Shown: piece after piece, positions 16,770 through 24,986 of the stretch
Numbering within the stretch: the stretch's first letter is position 1
Layout: each line of letters starts with the position of its first letter
Origin: Pseudophaeobacter profundi
Lineage (GTDB): Bacteria; Pseudomonadota; Alphaproteobacteria; Rhodobacterales; Rhodobacteraceae
Length of the DNA stretch: 64,000 nucleotides
Assembly (NCBI RefSeq): GCF_029697505.1
Contig: NZ_JARJEF010000010.1
Span: 1 to 64,000 of the forward strand
Direction of reading: 5' to 3'
Made by a program: the position numbers and the translations under genes
Notes under the pieces: generated by a model
Told to the model about the DNA's origin: nothing
Databases searched by the model: none
The model's input: the letters and a program-made list of their open reading frames with translations, nothing else

Positions 16770-17699
16770 ATGGGCTGGGAAAAAAAAGGGCTGATCTACT
16801 GCCCTGACGGCAGTCACGACTGGGCGCGCCATTCGTTTATGACACCCAGCCCCTGGCAGCGGGATGCAGATACAATCCGCCTGTTTGGCGGCATGCGTGA
16901 CGATGCCGGTATCAGCCGGATCGGATGGGTAGATCTGGATGCGCGCGACCCGTCGCAGGTAAAGGCGGTCTCCGAGAAACCAGTTCTGGATCTGGGTTCG
17001 CCCGGTATGTTTGACGATAATGGACTGATCCTGGGTGATGTCCTGGAGGTCTCGGAGACGGAACTCAGGCTCTATTATGTCGGTTTCCAGCTTGTTGAAA
17101 AGGCCAAGTTCCTGGCCTTCAGCGGCGTTGCCATAAGCCGTGACAGGGGAAAGAGCTTTGAGAGGGTGCAGAAGACACCGATCATTGATCGCTGCCCCGA
17201 AGGCCCGTTCATCGGCGCACTGCATTCAATCGCCCGGCTGCCTGACGGGACATATCGCGCTTGGATTTCGCGCGGGCAGGGCTGGGAGAAGATCGAAGAC
17301 AAGCTCTTTCCGCGGTATGATTGTTGGACGATGACCAGCCCGGACGGCATCCGTTTCGACAACAGCACCGCTCAGCCGATCATTTCACCGGCCTCGAAAG
17401 AATATCGTATCGGCCGCCCGCGGGCCAACCAACGTCCTGACGGCACATGGGAGCTGCGTGCGACCTCGGACACCCGGGCCAAGCAATATGCCAGCTTTCG
17501 ATTTTCATCACTGGATGGGGTGACCTTCACCCGCACCGATGACGAAGAACTGCCACGCGGAGCTGCCGGAAGCTGGGATAGCGAAATGACCTGCTATCCG
17601 GCCCACATCAAGACCACCGACGGACGGAACCTGCTGTTTTACAACGGTAATGACATGGGGCGTACCGGTGTGGGCTATGCAGAATGGGTGGAGGGATGA
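16770..17699 (+). CDS. Five-bladed beta-propeller protein (GH43/GH32-like fold), putative glycan enzyme
   Basis: A 309-aa soluble protein. Repeated Trp/Asp-rich blade motifs (SHDWARHSFMTPSPW, PVLDLGSPGMFDDNGLILGD, IDRCPEGPFIGALHSI, RPRANQRPDGTWELRAT, GSWDSEMTCYPAHI) resemble the furanosidase or glucosamine-inositol-phosphorylceramide-transferase N-terminal propeller fold seen in polysaccharide clusters. There is no signal peptide, so it acts in the cytoplasm, more likely in glycan assembly or modification than digestion. It starts directly after the acyltransferase gene and overlaps the next start by 4 bp. The fold is fairly sure; the activity is unknown. Confidence 0.65.
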   Translation: MGWEKKGLIYCPDGSHDWARHSFMTPSPWQRDADTIRLFGGMRDDAGISRIGWVDLDARDPSQVKAVSEKPVLDLGSPGMFDDNGLILGDVLEVSETELRLYYVGFQLVEKAKFLAFSGVAISRDRGKSFERVQKTPIIDRCPEGPFIGALHSIARLPDGTYRAWISRGQGWEKIEDKLFPRYDCWTMTSPDGIRFDNSTAQPIISPASKEYRIGRPRANQRPDGTWELRATSDTRAKQYASFRFSSLDGVTFTRTDDEELPRGAAGSWDSEMTCYPAHIKTTDGRNLLFYNGNDMGRTGVGYAEWVEG

Positions 17700-18643
17700 A
17701 TCCCGCCCCGATGATCCGCCCTTATTCCCCGGCGGATGCCGAGGTCTGGAACAGGTTTGTGCAAGGGGCGGCCAACGCAACCTTCCTGCATGACCGCGGT
17801 TTCATGGATTACCATGCGGACCGGTTCGTGGATCATTCCCTGATCATCGAAGATAACGACAAGATCATTGCCCTATTGCCAGCCAGTCAGGCCGGTGACA
17901 CGCTGGTTTCGCACGGCGGGCTGACCTATGGCGGGCTACTGGTGCCCCCCCGGCTGCCGGCCGCTACCATAGTAGGTATTATAGAGGCCCTGCAGACGTA
18001 TTTGGCAGGTCAGGGCCTGCGCAGCCTTATTTACAAGCCCAGCCCCCACATATTCCACACTCAGCCCTCTGAGGCTGATCTTTATGCGCTGATCAACGCG
18101 GGTGCCCGGCAGGTACGTGCTGATCTCGGCACAGCCATCCCGCTTCAACGCCGCCAGCCCTTCAGTGGCGGTCGCAAGGACGGGATCCGGAAAGCACGCA
18201 AAGCAGGCCTGGTTGCGCGCGAGGCTTATGACTTTGCGCGTTTCTGGGGCATTCTGACCGAGGTTCTCGGATCACGTCATGATGCCGCCCCAACCCATAG
18301 CCTTGATGAAATGACCCTGCTGGCAGAACGTTTCCCTGACCAGATCCGCCTGTTTGGCACGTTTGACGGCGACACCATGCTTGCCGGCATGCTCCTGTTC
18401 GATTGTGGGCGCACGGTCCATGCCCAATATATCGCTGCCGCCCCTGAGGGCAGGAATTCAGGTGCGCTGGATCTATTGGTGCATCACCTATTGGCAGAGG
18501 TATTTGCCAAGCGTGACTGGTTCAGCTTCGGTATCTCCACCACCAATGCGGGGCGCGAGCTAAACGTGGGTCTGTCGCGACAAAAAGAAATGTTCGGCGG
18601 ACACAGTGTGATGTTCAGCCAATATCAATGGGATATCGCCTAA
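17696..18643 (+). CDS. FemAB/GNAT-type acyltransferase, probable glycan modification
   Basis: A 315-aa protein built like FemAB or CelD-type GNAT enzymes. The N-terminal half has NATFLHDRGFMDYHADRF, LLPASQAGDTLVSHGGLTYG and YKPSPHIFHTQPSEADLYAL. The C-terminal half has RKDGIRKARKAGL, MLLFDCGRTVHAQYIAAAPE, GALDLLVHHLL and FSFGISTTNAGRELN. This architecture occurs in polysaccharide and sialic-acid-like pathways for aminoacyl or acyl transfer. ATG 17696 overlaps the preceding stop (ATGA) and has GGAGG immediately upstream. It is the last gene of the cassette. Confidence 0.72.
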   Translation: MNPAPMIRPYSPADAEVWNRFVQGAANATFLHDRGFMDYHADRFVDHSLIIEDNDKIIALLPASQAGDTLVSHGGLTYGGLLVPPRLPAATIVGIIEALQTYLAGQGLRSLIYKPSPHIFHTQPSEADLYALINAGARQVRADLGTAIPLQRRQPFSGGRKDGIRKARKAGLVAREAYDFARFWGILTEVLGSRHDAAPTHSLDEMTLLAERFPDQIRLFGTFDGDTMLAGMLLFDCGRTVHAQYIAAAPEGRNSGALDLLVHHLLAEVFAKRDWFSFGISTTNAGRELNVGLSRQKEMFGGHSVMFSQYQWDIA

Positions 18644-18696
18644 CCGACCACCCTTTGGTGAGCTTCATTCCCGCAAGCGACACACAACAGGACACA

Positions 18697-18713
18697 GGTG
18701 CAGAGGCTGCACC
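18697..18713. terminator. Hairpin between convergent cassette and nag operon
   Basis: GGTGCAG-AGG-CTGCACC forms a perfect 7-bp stem with a 3-base loop between the convergent genes ending at 18643 and 18739. No T-tract follows on either strand, so the terminator call is tentative. Confidence 0.35.
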
Positions 18714-18738
18714 AGCCGCGTCTGCACAGGGCTAGCGC

Positions 18739-19893
18739 TCAGCGCGCCGGGTCGTGCCCTCCCAGCACTGCGGGATCTGAAAATGTGGTTTCAAAATACA
18801 GCGCAGAGCGTGAGCTATCGGTGATACGGCCCAAACCGGCCCCATTGGGAAGCAAAGAGGCCGGCGTCGATGTCGCGCGCGAAACTGCCTGTCTATGATC
18901 GTCCTGCACATCATCAACCATAACCGAGAGCGCACGGGATAGCACCAGGTCGGCACCGGCAAGGGTACCATTCTCCAGGGTCAGACGCTGGTTCTTGCGA
19001 AAGACCTTTCGGCCGTTGAGCAAGAAATGATCAATCGACGACCCCGCTGTCGCCATGGCATCGGTGACCAAGAAGATCCTGTCTGATTGCGGTTTTGCAC
19101 GCAGCGCAATGCGGATGACGGCAGGATGTACGTGAATGGCGTCAGCAATCAAACCTGCGTAGATATCGTCTCGCTCCAGGGTGGCGCCAACCAGACCTGG
19201 TTCGCGGTTTCCCAGCTGGCTCATGGCGTTGAACAAATGCGTGACGCATTTTGCCCCGGCATCAAAGGCGGCATGGCAGGTGGCGCTATCGGCCTCTGTA
19301 TGCCCAAGGGACACCACGATCCCCGCATCTGACATCGCCTTGATCTGCGCTGGCGTGGTGTTTTCCGGGGCGACCGTCACCATGACATTTGGGATCCGAT
19401 CCGCAGCGCCCAGCATCAAGGCGAGGTCCTCTTTGCCCATCGGGCGGATCAGCTGTGCATCATGGGCGCCCTTGCGGGCCACCGACAAGTGCGGCCCTTC
19501 CAGGTGAATACCGATGATACCCTCTAGCTTTTCCGCCAAGGCCTGTTCGACAGCATCGATTGCCGCCCGGGTGCGCTCTGGGGTGTCGGTGATCAGGGTT
19601 GGCAGCAAGGCCTGCGTCCCCGTAGAGGCATGCGCCTGGGCTATGGTGCGCAGGGCCGCGACCGATTGGTCATCATTAAACATGACGCCCCCACCGCCAT
19701 TGACCTGCAAATCAACAAATCCAGGCGTGATCACCCCGCCATTCAGCCGCTCAACAGGGTGGTCCGGCGCCAAGCCATGAAGCGGCAGAATACGCAGGCT
19801 GCCATCTTGCGCGCGCACTAGCGCGTGTTGGCTGTGCAGGTCTACCCCATCGTGGATCTGCGCCCCCACATAGGCTTTGGCAAGGCCATTCAT
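18739..19893 (-). CDS. nagA: N-acetylglucosamine-6-phosphate deacetylase
   Basis: A 384-aa amidohydrolase-superfamily enzyme that removes acetate from GlcNAc-6-P to give GlcN-6-P. Recognisable blocks are GGVITPGFVDLQVNGGGGVMFND, IIGIHLEGPHLS (metal-binding Glu), ISLGHTEAD-like VVSLGHTEADSATCHAAFDAG, THLFNAMSQLGNREPGL (metal His) and LVTDAMATAG (catalytic Asp). Length matches the family. It is the last gene of the kinase-gntR-SIS-nagA operon; its start overlaps the SIS gene stop by 4 bp. It acts downstream of the kinase and, for muramic acid, downstream of MurQ. Confidence 0.93.
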   Translation of the reverse strand: MNGLAKAYVGAQIHDGVDLHSQHALVRAQDGSLRILPLHGLAPDHPVERLNGGVITPGFVDLQVNGGGGVMFNDDQSVAALRTIAQAHASTGTQALLPTLITDTPERTRAAIDAVEQALAEKLEGIIGIHLEGPHLSVARKGAHDAQLIRPMGKEDLALMLGAADRIPNVMVTVAPENTTPAQIKAMSDAGIVVSLGHTEADSATCHAAFDAGAKCVTHLFNAMSQLGNREPGLVGATLERDDIYAGLIADAIHVHPAVIRIALRAKPQSDRIFLVTDAMATAGSSIDHFLLNGRKVFRKNQRLTLENGTLAGADLVLSRALSVMVDDVQDDHRQAVSRATSTPASLLPNGAGLGRITDSSRSALYFETTFSDPAVLGGHDPAR

Positions 19894-20918
19894 ACCGTTT
19901 CTGTCACTTTCTTGAGATGCCTTGGCGCATCAGGGTTGATGCCCCGCGCAGCGGCTGTTCTTTCAACCATCGCATAAAAACTGGCAATCAGGCAGATCGG
20001 ATCGATCAGCGGATGACCCGTGCGGACCGTAGGCAACCTACTGGCCTGCATTGCCTTTTCACTGGTGGCAAAAACCGTGGCACCCTTGGCCGCAATTTCA
20101 TCCGCAACCCCGGCAAGCGCACTTTCGGCTTCGTCCTCGGCGGCCAAGGCAATCACTGGAAAGCCGCTGTCCACAATGGAAACAGGGCCGTGCAGAACCT
20201 CGGCTGAGGAATAGGATTCCGCATGGATCTGACAGGTTTCCTTGAATTTTAACGCCGCCTCATTGGAAATCGCATAGGCGGGCCCGCGGCCCAGACAAAA
20301 AATGGAGTTGCGCGCGCCAAGCGCAGCGCGGGCCTCTGGCCAGTCGATGTTGACTGCCTTTTCCAACTTGCTGGGCAGGTCCATGATTGCAGCCCGAAGC
20401 GCGTCGTCCTCGGCCCATTCCGCCTGCATCCAAATGCCCGCCACGGCCGAGTTTACAAATGTTTTGGTTGCCGCGACGCTGATTTCAGGCCCGGCATGCA
20501 GGTTCAAGCAGTGATCGGCCACCTGCGCCAACGGGCTGTCGGTGTGGTTTGTCATGGCAATGGATAGTGCGCCGCCCTGCTGCGCCATCCGCGCCATTTC
20601 CACTATATCTGGGCTTTTGCCCGATTGTGACACCGACAGGCAGACACTGCCTGCCAGGTTCAATTTACGATTATAGATCGAGGCAATCGAGGGCCCGAGC
20701 GAGGCAATCGGCGTGCCTGTCAGCAGTTCGGAGGTGTATTTCAGATAGGTTGCAACATGATCGGACGACCCACGCGCGACCGTAACCATGTAGCTGGGAT
20801 TTCGGGCGCGAATGGCCTCGGCGGCGCTGCGGATATCGTCGCCGCCACGGTGCAGCAGCCGGTCAACTGCGCGGGGGATCTCCAGAATTTCCCGGCGCAT
20901 CTGTGTCTGAGTGTTCAT
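19890..20918 (-). CDS. SIS-domain amino-sugar deaminase/isomerase (NagB-II type)
   Basis: 342 aa from ATG 20918; the frame is open further upstream but the longer extension is antisense to the gntR gene. Two SIS domains resemble the isomerase half of GlmS: VTVARGSSDHVATYLKY, LSVSQSGKSPDIVEMARMA, SVAATKTFVNSA, FCLGRGPAYAISNEAALKFK and ETCQIHAESYSSAEVLHGPV. No glutaminase domain is present, so it should release rather than add ammonia, converting GlcN-6-P to fructose-6-P as shown for NagB-II proteins. It fills the NagB role missing from this operon and ends within the NagA start (4-bp overlap). Confidence 0.85.
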   Translation of the reverse strand: MNTQTQMRREILEIPRAVDRLLHRGGDDIRSAAEAIRARNPSYMVTVARGSSDHVATYLKYTSELLTGTPIASLGPSIASIYNRKLNLAGSVCLSVSQSGKSPDIVEMARMAQQGGALSIAMTNHTDSPLAQVADHCLNLHAGPEISVAATKTFVNSAVAGIWMQAEWAEDDALRAAIMDLPSKLEKAVNIDWPEARAALGARNSIFCLGRGPAYAISNEAALKFKETCQIHAESYSSAEVLHGPVSIVDSGFPVIALAAEDEAESALAGVADEIAAKGATVFATSEKAMQASRLPTVRTGHPLIDPICLIASFYAMVERTAAARGINPDAPRHLKKVTETV

Positions 20919-20928
20919 CTGTGCAACC

Positions 20929-21687
20929 CTATTCTTTGGCAAGGCGGAGTTCGGCCACGAAGTTGTAGGCATCCCCGCGATAGATGGAGTGGGTGAATTC
21001 GACGGTGCGGCCATCCGCCAGATAAGAGGTGCGTTCAATCCGCAGCCCAGCCTTTCCGGGTGCAACCTGCAGCAAGCCTGCGTCGTCCTCTTCCAGGTTG
21101 ATGGCAGAAATCTTCTGCAGCGCCCGCACAGGTCTAAACCCAGCCGCGCCCAAGACCTCATATAAAGAGGTTTCAACCAGCAGCGGGTTTGGCAACATCC
21201 GGGTCGAAAGCGACGCCCGTTCAATCGCCATGGGCTTGCCGTCAGCGATCCTGAGCCGGGCAATACGCGCCACCGAGTCGTCCGGGGAGAGCGCCAGGGT
21301 CAGAACCTCGTCCGGCGAGGGCATATAGATGCCGCGTTCAAGCCAGGTGCTGGTAGAGGTCATGCCGCGTCGCGACATATCCTCGCTGAAGGAGGTCAGC
21401 CGCGACAGGGACTGTTCGATCTGTGGCGCATCCGAGGCCACAAACGAGCCCGAACCCTGCTTTTGTATAATGATACCATCTGCCGCCAGGGCCTGGATTG
21501 CCTTGCGAACGGTTACCCGTGACAGCTCTGTCAAGGCGGCGATTTCACGTTCAGGGGGCAGGGGGCTGCCAGCTTTCAAAACACCCTGATCAACGCCCTC
21601 TTTCAGGCGCTGGCGCAACTGGACATAGCGCGGCCCGGCATCCGGTTGCAGCCAATTGTCCGGCGTCAGGAACGTGGCAATGCTCAT
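20929..21687 (-). CDS. GntR/HutC-family regulator of amino-sugar genes
   Basis: A 252-aa regulator. The N-terminal winged helix is PRYVQLRQRLKEGVDQGVLK, PPEREIAALTELSRVTVRKA and IQKQGSGSFVA. The C-terminal UTRA effector domain follows. The start MSIATFLTPDNW at 21687 has an excellent GGAGG and overlaps the kinase stop by 4 bp; the longer frame is rejected. HutC-type regulators of this context (NagR, DasR) sense phosphorylated amino sugars. It probably binds the AGGTAT boxes in the 22581-22726 divergent promoter. Confidence 0.88.
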   Translation of the reverse strand: MSIATFLTPDNWLQPDAGPRYVQLRQRLKEGVDQGVLKAGSPLPPEREIAALTELSRVTVRKAIQALAADGIIIQKQGSGSFVASDAPQIEQSLSRLTSFSEDMSRRGMTSTSTWLERGIYMPSPDEVLTLALSPDDSVARIARLRIADGKPMAIERASLSTRMLPNPLLVETSLYEVLGAAGFRPVRALQKISAINLEEDDAGLLQVAPGKAGLRIERTSYLADGRTVEFTHSIYRGDAYNFVAELRLAKE

Positions 21688-22580
21688 CTTGCGTCCTCCG
21701 ATAGGATCGCCTGGCTTGCTTTGGCCAGTTGAAAAGCACCATCCAGAGCGCTGCCCTTGGCACGGATCAGGCCAGACGCCACTGGCGCAGGCAAGAACGC
21801 CGCATAGTGGGGCCCCAGCCCGCCGGACAGGCACAGCCTGTCGCCGGGCTGATAACCAAGCACACCAAGGCAGCGCATCAAATAGTCGGCGCCCTTGTCA
21901 ACGACGCGCCGCCCCCAAACATCCCCCGCCCGCGCAGAGGTCACAACATCAGGGGCGTAGGTGGCAAAATCACCCGGCTTGGCGGTCAGACTGAAGGTCA
22001 CGATGGCATTTGGATCGTTGTCAAATCTTGCAAAGATCTTGCGGGTCAGATCAGTGTGAGCGGACAATCCATCATGGCACAGCAGGACCTGCGCCAAGGC
22101 GGCACGGCCCAACCAAGCCCCGGATGCCTGGTCCGACACCTGAAACCCCCAGCCGCCAACATATGAAAACACACCTGATTGGCTGGCGGCAGCAATTGTG
22201 CCGGTCCCAACAGAAAGCAGATACCCATCCTGAGCGCCCAGAGCACCGGTAACGGCCGTTGGCCGGTCATCTGTTACCTTGCAGTCTTTGAATGGCAGCG
22301 CCGCGGCAACCTGTGCGGCAGTTTCTGGCCCCAATACGCCGGCGATGCCGATATGCGCGGTCGCAGTCTCCAGTGCGGCAATCGGAATGCCTGCACCTTC
22401 AGCCGCCAGGCGCACCGTGGCAATAATATTTTTCACAGTCAGCGCAAAATCGGACGCAGCATTGGCGCGACCACCCTCGGCTCGTGCAAGCACCCCACCA
22501 TCAGCAGTGCCAATGGCTGCGCGACATCCGGTTCCGCCCCCATCAACGCCAATCAGAATTTTGTGCTTCGAGTCACGCAT
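21684..22580 (-). CDS. N-acetylhexosamine kinase (BadF/BadG/BcrA ATPase family)
   Basis: A 298-aa ASKHA-fold kinase. The phosphate-1 loop is ILIGVDGGGTGCRAAIG at the N-terminus, the phosphate-2 region is LLSVGTGTIAAASQ and the adenosine-binding part is CLSGGLGPHYA. Mammalian NAGK and the bacterial GlcNAc kinases of nag operons share this family. It would phosphorylate GlcNAc or MurNAc brought in by the ABC importer on the opposite strand, which, unlike a PTS, delivers unphosphorylated sugar. It is the first gene of its operon. Confidence 0.85.
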   Translation of the reverse strand: MRDSKHKILIGVDGGGTGCRAAIGTADGGVLARAEGGRANAASDFALTVKNIIATVRLAAEGAGIPIAALETATAHIGIAGVLGPETAAQVAAALPFKDCKVTDDRPTAVTGALGAQDGYLLSVGTGTIAAASQSGVFSYVGGWGFQVSDQASGAWLGRAALAQVLLCHDGLSAHTDLTRKIFARFDNDPNAIVTFSLTAKPGDFATYAPDVVTSARAGDVWGRRVVDKGADYLMRCLGVLGYQPGDRLCLSGGLGPHYAAFLPAPVASGLIRAKGSALDGAFQLAKASQAILSEDAR

Positions 22581-22583
22581 GCA

Positions 22584-22701
22584 ATACCTATATAATACCT
22601 CTTAACGAAAATACAGGCCAAATATGCTAAATCTGGTGAGATTGGCCTTGTATTTGGTCTTTATGGAAATAGGGAGTAGACAAAAGGTATCTAAAAGGTA
22701 T
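22584..22701. promoter_or_regulatory. Mirrored AGGTAT boxes in the nag/murQ divergent promoter
   Basis: On the + strand ATACCT occurs at 22584-22589 and 22595-22600, beside the kinase start. Its complement AGGTAT occurs at 22685-22690 and 22696-22701, beside the murQ start. Within each pair the spacing is exactly 11 bp (one helical turn), and the two pairs face each other in inverted orientation. This is what two dimers controlling both divergent promoters would need. The GntR-type regulator at 20929-21687 is the obvious candidate; binding is inferred. Confidence 0.6.
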
Positions 22702-22726
22702 TAGATTGGGCGAGAGGGGGATTCTC

Positions 22727-23623
22727 ATGCTGCAACCAACGACCGAGCAACGGATACAGAGCGACGCGATTGATGCGCAATCCGTGCCTCTGGCCGCCGC
22801 AGCACTGCTGGAAACCCAGTCAGCGGCTATCACGGCGGTACAGGCCGTGATCGCAGAGATTGATCGCGGCGCACAGCTCATGGCTGCTGCAATCCGATCT
22901 GGCCGGTCCCTGACCTATGCGGCAGCCGGCAGTTCCGGGCTGATGGCCCTGGCTGATGCCTGTGAATTACCCGGCACCTTTGGCATCCCAGCGCATTGTG
23001 TTCACATCCATATGGCGGGTGGCGTCCCAACGACGGGGCAGATGCCCGGCGACACTGAAGATGACGCTGGCGCTGCGGACATCGCCCTGCGCGACGTGAT
23101 GCCGGGGGATGTGGTCATCGTTCTCAGCGCCAGCGGCACAACCCCCTACGCCCTCGCGCTTGCCAAATCGGGTAAAGCGAACGGCGCCAGTGTCATCGCC
23201 ATTGCCAACAACCCCGAAACGCCGCTGCTAGAGATGGCCGATGTCCCCATCTGCGTTGCAACACCGCCAGAGGTGATTGCCGGATCAACCCGGCTCGCGG
23301 CTGGAACCGGGCAGAAGGTGGCGCTGAACCTGATGTCCTCTTTGATGGGGATAAAGCTGGGCCATGTCTATCAGGGCATGATGGTCAATGTCGTGGCTGA
23401 CAACGCCAAACTGATTGAGCGCGCCATCGGCATCGTGCGCCATATTGCAGATGTATCCGCACCTGTGGCCAAGGCCGCCCTAGCGCAGACGCAGGGCAAT
23501 CCAAAGGCCGCCATTCTGGTCGCAAAGGGCTGCAGCCCCCTTGTCGCACGGACCCTGCTGCAGCGCCACGACGGCCATCTGGGCCCCTGCCTTAAGGCGC
23601 TGGAAAAGAACAAAAATACATAA
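22727..23623 (+). CDS. murQ: N-acetylmuramic acid 6-phosphate etherase
   Basis: 298 aa from ATG 22727 (GAGAGGGGG just upstream), the usual MurQ length. It cleaves the lactyl ether of MurNAc-6-P to give GlcNAc-6-P and D-lactate. Visible family blocks are the start TTEQRIQSDAIDAQS, SIS-domain YAAAGSSGLMALADACELPG (one catalytic Glu), GDTEDDAGAA (second Glu), VIVLSASGTTPYALA, TRLAAGTGQKVALNLMSS and GHVYQGMMVNV. Some positions usually fixed in MurQ differ (for example SGTTPY for SGRTPY), so it is a divergent member. It heads the sugar importer operon and feeds NagA across the divergent promoter. Confidence 0.9.
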   Translation: MLQPTTEQRIQSDAIDAQSVPLAAAALLETQSAAITAVQAVIAEIDRGAQLMAAAIRSGRSLTYAAAGSSGLMALADACELPGTFGIPAHCVHIHMAGGVPTTGQMPGDTEDDAGAADIALRDVMPGDVVIVLSASGTTPYALALAKSGKANGASVIAIANNPETPLLEMADVPICVATPPEVIAGSTRLAAGTGQKVALNLMSSLMGIKLGHVYQGMMVNVVADNAKLIERAIGIVRHIADVSAPVAKAALAQTQGNPKAAILVAKGCSPLVARTLLQRHDGHLGPCLKALEKNKNT

Positions 23624-23652
23624 GAAAGACAAACAATAATAGGGAGAAGATC

Positions 23653-24906
23653 ATGAAAAAGACGACTGTAATCGCAACCATGCTGGCCTCGACGATCATC
23701 GCGGGTACGGCGGCTGCCGAGGATGTGACGCTGACCATCGAAAGCTGGCGCAATGACGATCTGGCTATCTGGCAGAATGACATCATCCCGGCCTTTGAGG
23801 CGGCGCACCCGGGAATCAAGCTCAAGTTCACGCCTTCGGCCCCGGCGGAATACAACGCGGTGTTGAATTCCAAACTGGACGCCGGCTCTGCCGGTGACAT
23901 CATCACCTGTCGCCCCTTTGACGCCTCGCAAGCGCTGTATGAGGCAGGCCACCTTGCAGAGATCAGTGATCTGGATGGCATGGCAAATTTCTCGTCTGTG
24001 GCCAAATCAGGCTGGAGCACCGACGACGCGACCGTGCAATACTGCGTGCCGATGGCCAGCGTGATCCACGGCTTTATCTACAACAAAGAGGCCTTTGCCG
24101 AAGTGGGCGTAGAGGTCCCCAAGACCGAGGCTGAATTCTTTGCGGTTCTGGAAAAAATCAAGGAAGACGGCAACTATATCCCGATGGCGATGGGCACCAA
24201 CGACCAGTGGGAAGCCGCCACCATGGGCTATAACAACATCGGCCCGAACTACTGGAAAGGCGAAGAAGGCCGCCTGGCCCTGATTGCCGGAGAGCAGAAA
24301 CTGACGGATGAAGCCTGGATCGCGCCCTATCGCCAGCTTGCCAAATGGGCCCCCTATCTGGGAGATGGCTATGAGGCGCAGACCTATCCTGACAGCCAGA
24401 ACATTTTCACTCTGGGCCGCGCGGCGATCTATCCTGCCGGCTCTTGGGAGGTCTCCGGCTTCAACGGGCTGGCGGATTTTGAGATGGGGGCGTTTTATCC
24501 ACCAGTTCAGAAGGCCGGCGACACCTGCTATATTTCGGATCACACCGATATTGGCATCGGCATGAACGCTGCCACCCCCAACCCCGAGGCAGCAAAGACC
24601 TTCCTGAACTGGGTTGCCTCTTCCGAGTTTTCGACCATCTTTGCCAACGCGCTGCCGGGCTTTTTCCCGCTGTCTTCGGCACCTGTCACGGTCGAAGACC
24701 CATTGGCCGAGGAGTTCATTTCCTGGCGCGGGGAATGCGAGAGCTCGATCCGTTCTACCTATCAGATCCTGTCGCGTGGGACGCCAAACCTGGAAAATGA
24801 CACCTGGAACGCATCGGCGGCTGTGATCAAAGGCTCTGAAACCCCGGAAGAGGCAGGTAAACGCCTGCAAGAGGGTCTTGCCAGTTGGTATGCGCCGCAG
24901 CAGTAA
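23653..24906 (+). CDS. Sugar ABC transporter substrate-binding protein (SBP family 1)
   Basis: A 417-aa periplasmic protein. A Sec signal peptide (MKKTTVIATMLASTIIAGTAAA) is cleaved before EDVTL. Family-1 hallmarks are FEAAHPGIKLKF, the interdomain TCRPFDASQALYEAG and the terminal EEAGKRLQEGL. A good GGGAGAAG precedes ATG 23653. Linkage to murQ and the nag genes suggests an amino sugar such as MurNAc or GlcNAc. A stem-loop follows the gene and may keep its mRNA in excess over the permeases. Confidence 0.9.
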   Translation: MKKTTVIATMLASTIIAGTAAAEDVTLTIESWRNDDLAIWQNDIIPAFEAAHPGIKLKFTPSAPAEYNAVLNSKLDAGSAGDIITCRPFDASQALYEAGHLAEISDLDGMANFSSVAKSGWSTDDATVQYCVPMASVIHGFIYNKEAFAEVGVEVPKTEAEFFAVLEKIKEDGNYIPMAMGTNDQWEAATMGYNNIGPNYWKGEEGRLALIAGEQKLTDEAWIAPYRQLAKWAPYLGDGYEAQTYPDSQNIFTLGRAAIYPAGSWEVSGFNGLADFEMGAFYPPVQKAGDTCYISDHTDIGIGMNAATPNPEAAKTFLNWVASSEFSTIFANALPGFFPLSSAPVTVEDPLAEEFISWRGECESSIRSTYQILSRGTPNLENDTWNASAAVIKGSETPEEAGKRLQEGLASWYAPQQ

Positions 24907-24926
24907 ACCACTGTCCTGATATCCGG

Positions 24927-24951
24927 ATGCCGCCCCGTTTGAGGGCGGCAT
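24927..24951 (+). promoter_or_regulatory. Stem-loop between binding-protein and permease genes
   Basis: ATGCCGCCC and GGGCGGCAT form a perfect 9-bp stem with a 7-base loop 20 bp after the SBP stop. It has no T-tract. Such hairpins after SBP genes are known to stabilise the upstream mRNA or partly terminate transcription, giving more binding protein than permease. Confidence 0.6.
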
Positions 24952-24986
24952 TCCCCCAGTTATTCGTTTCGCGGTAGGATGTCCTG

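Noticed and set aside
20919-21263. 115-codon N-terminal extension of the SIS-domain protein
   Set aside because: The extension overlaps the gntR coding region in another frame and has shadow-like composition; ATG 20918 has a plausible ribosome site and matches family length.
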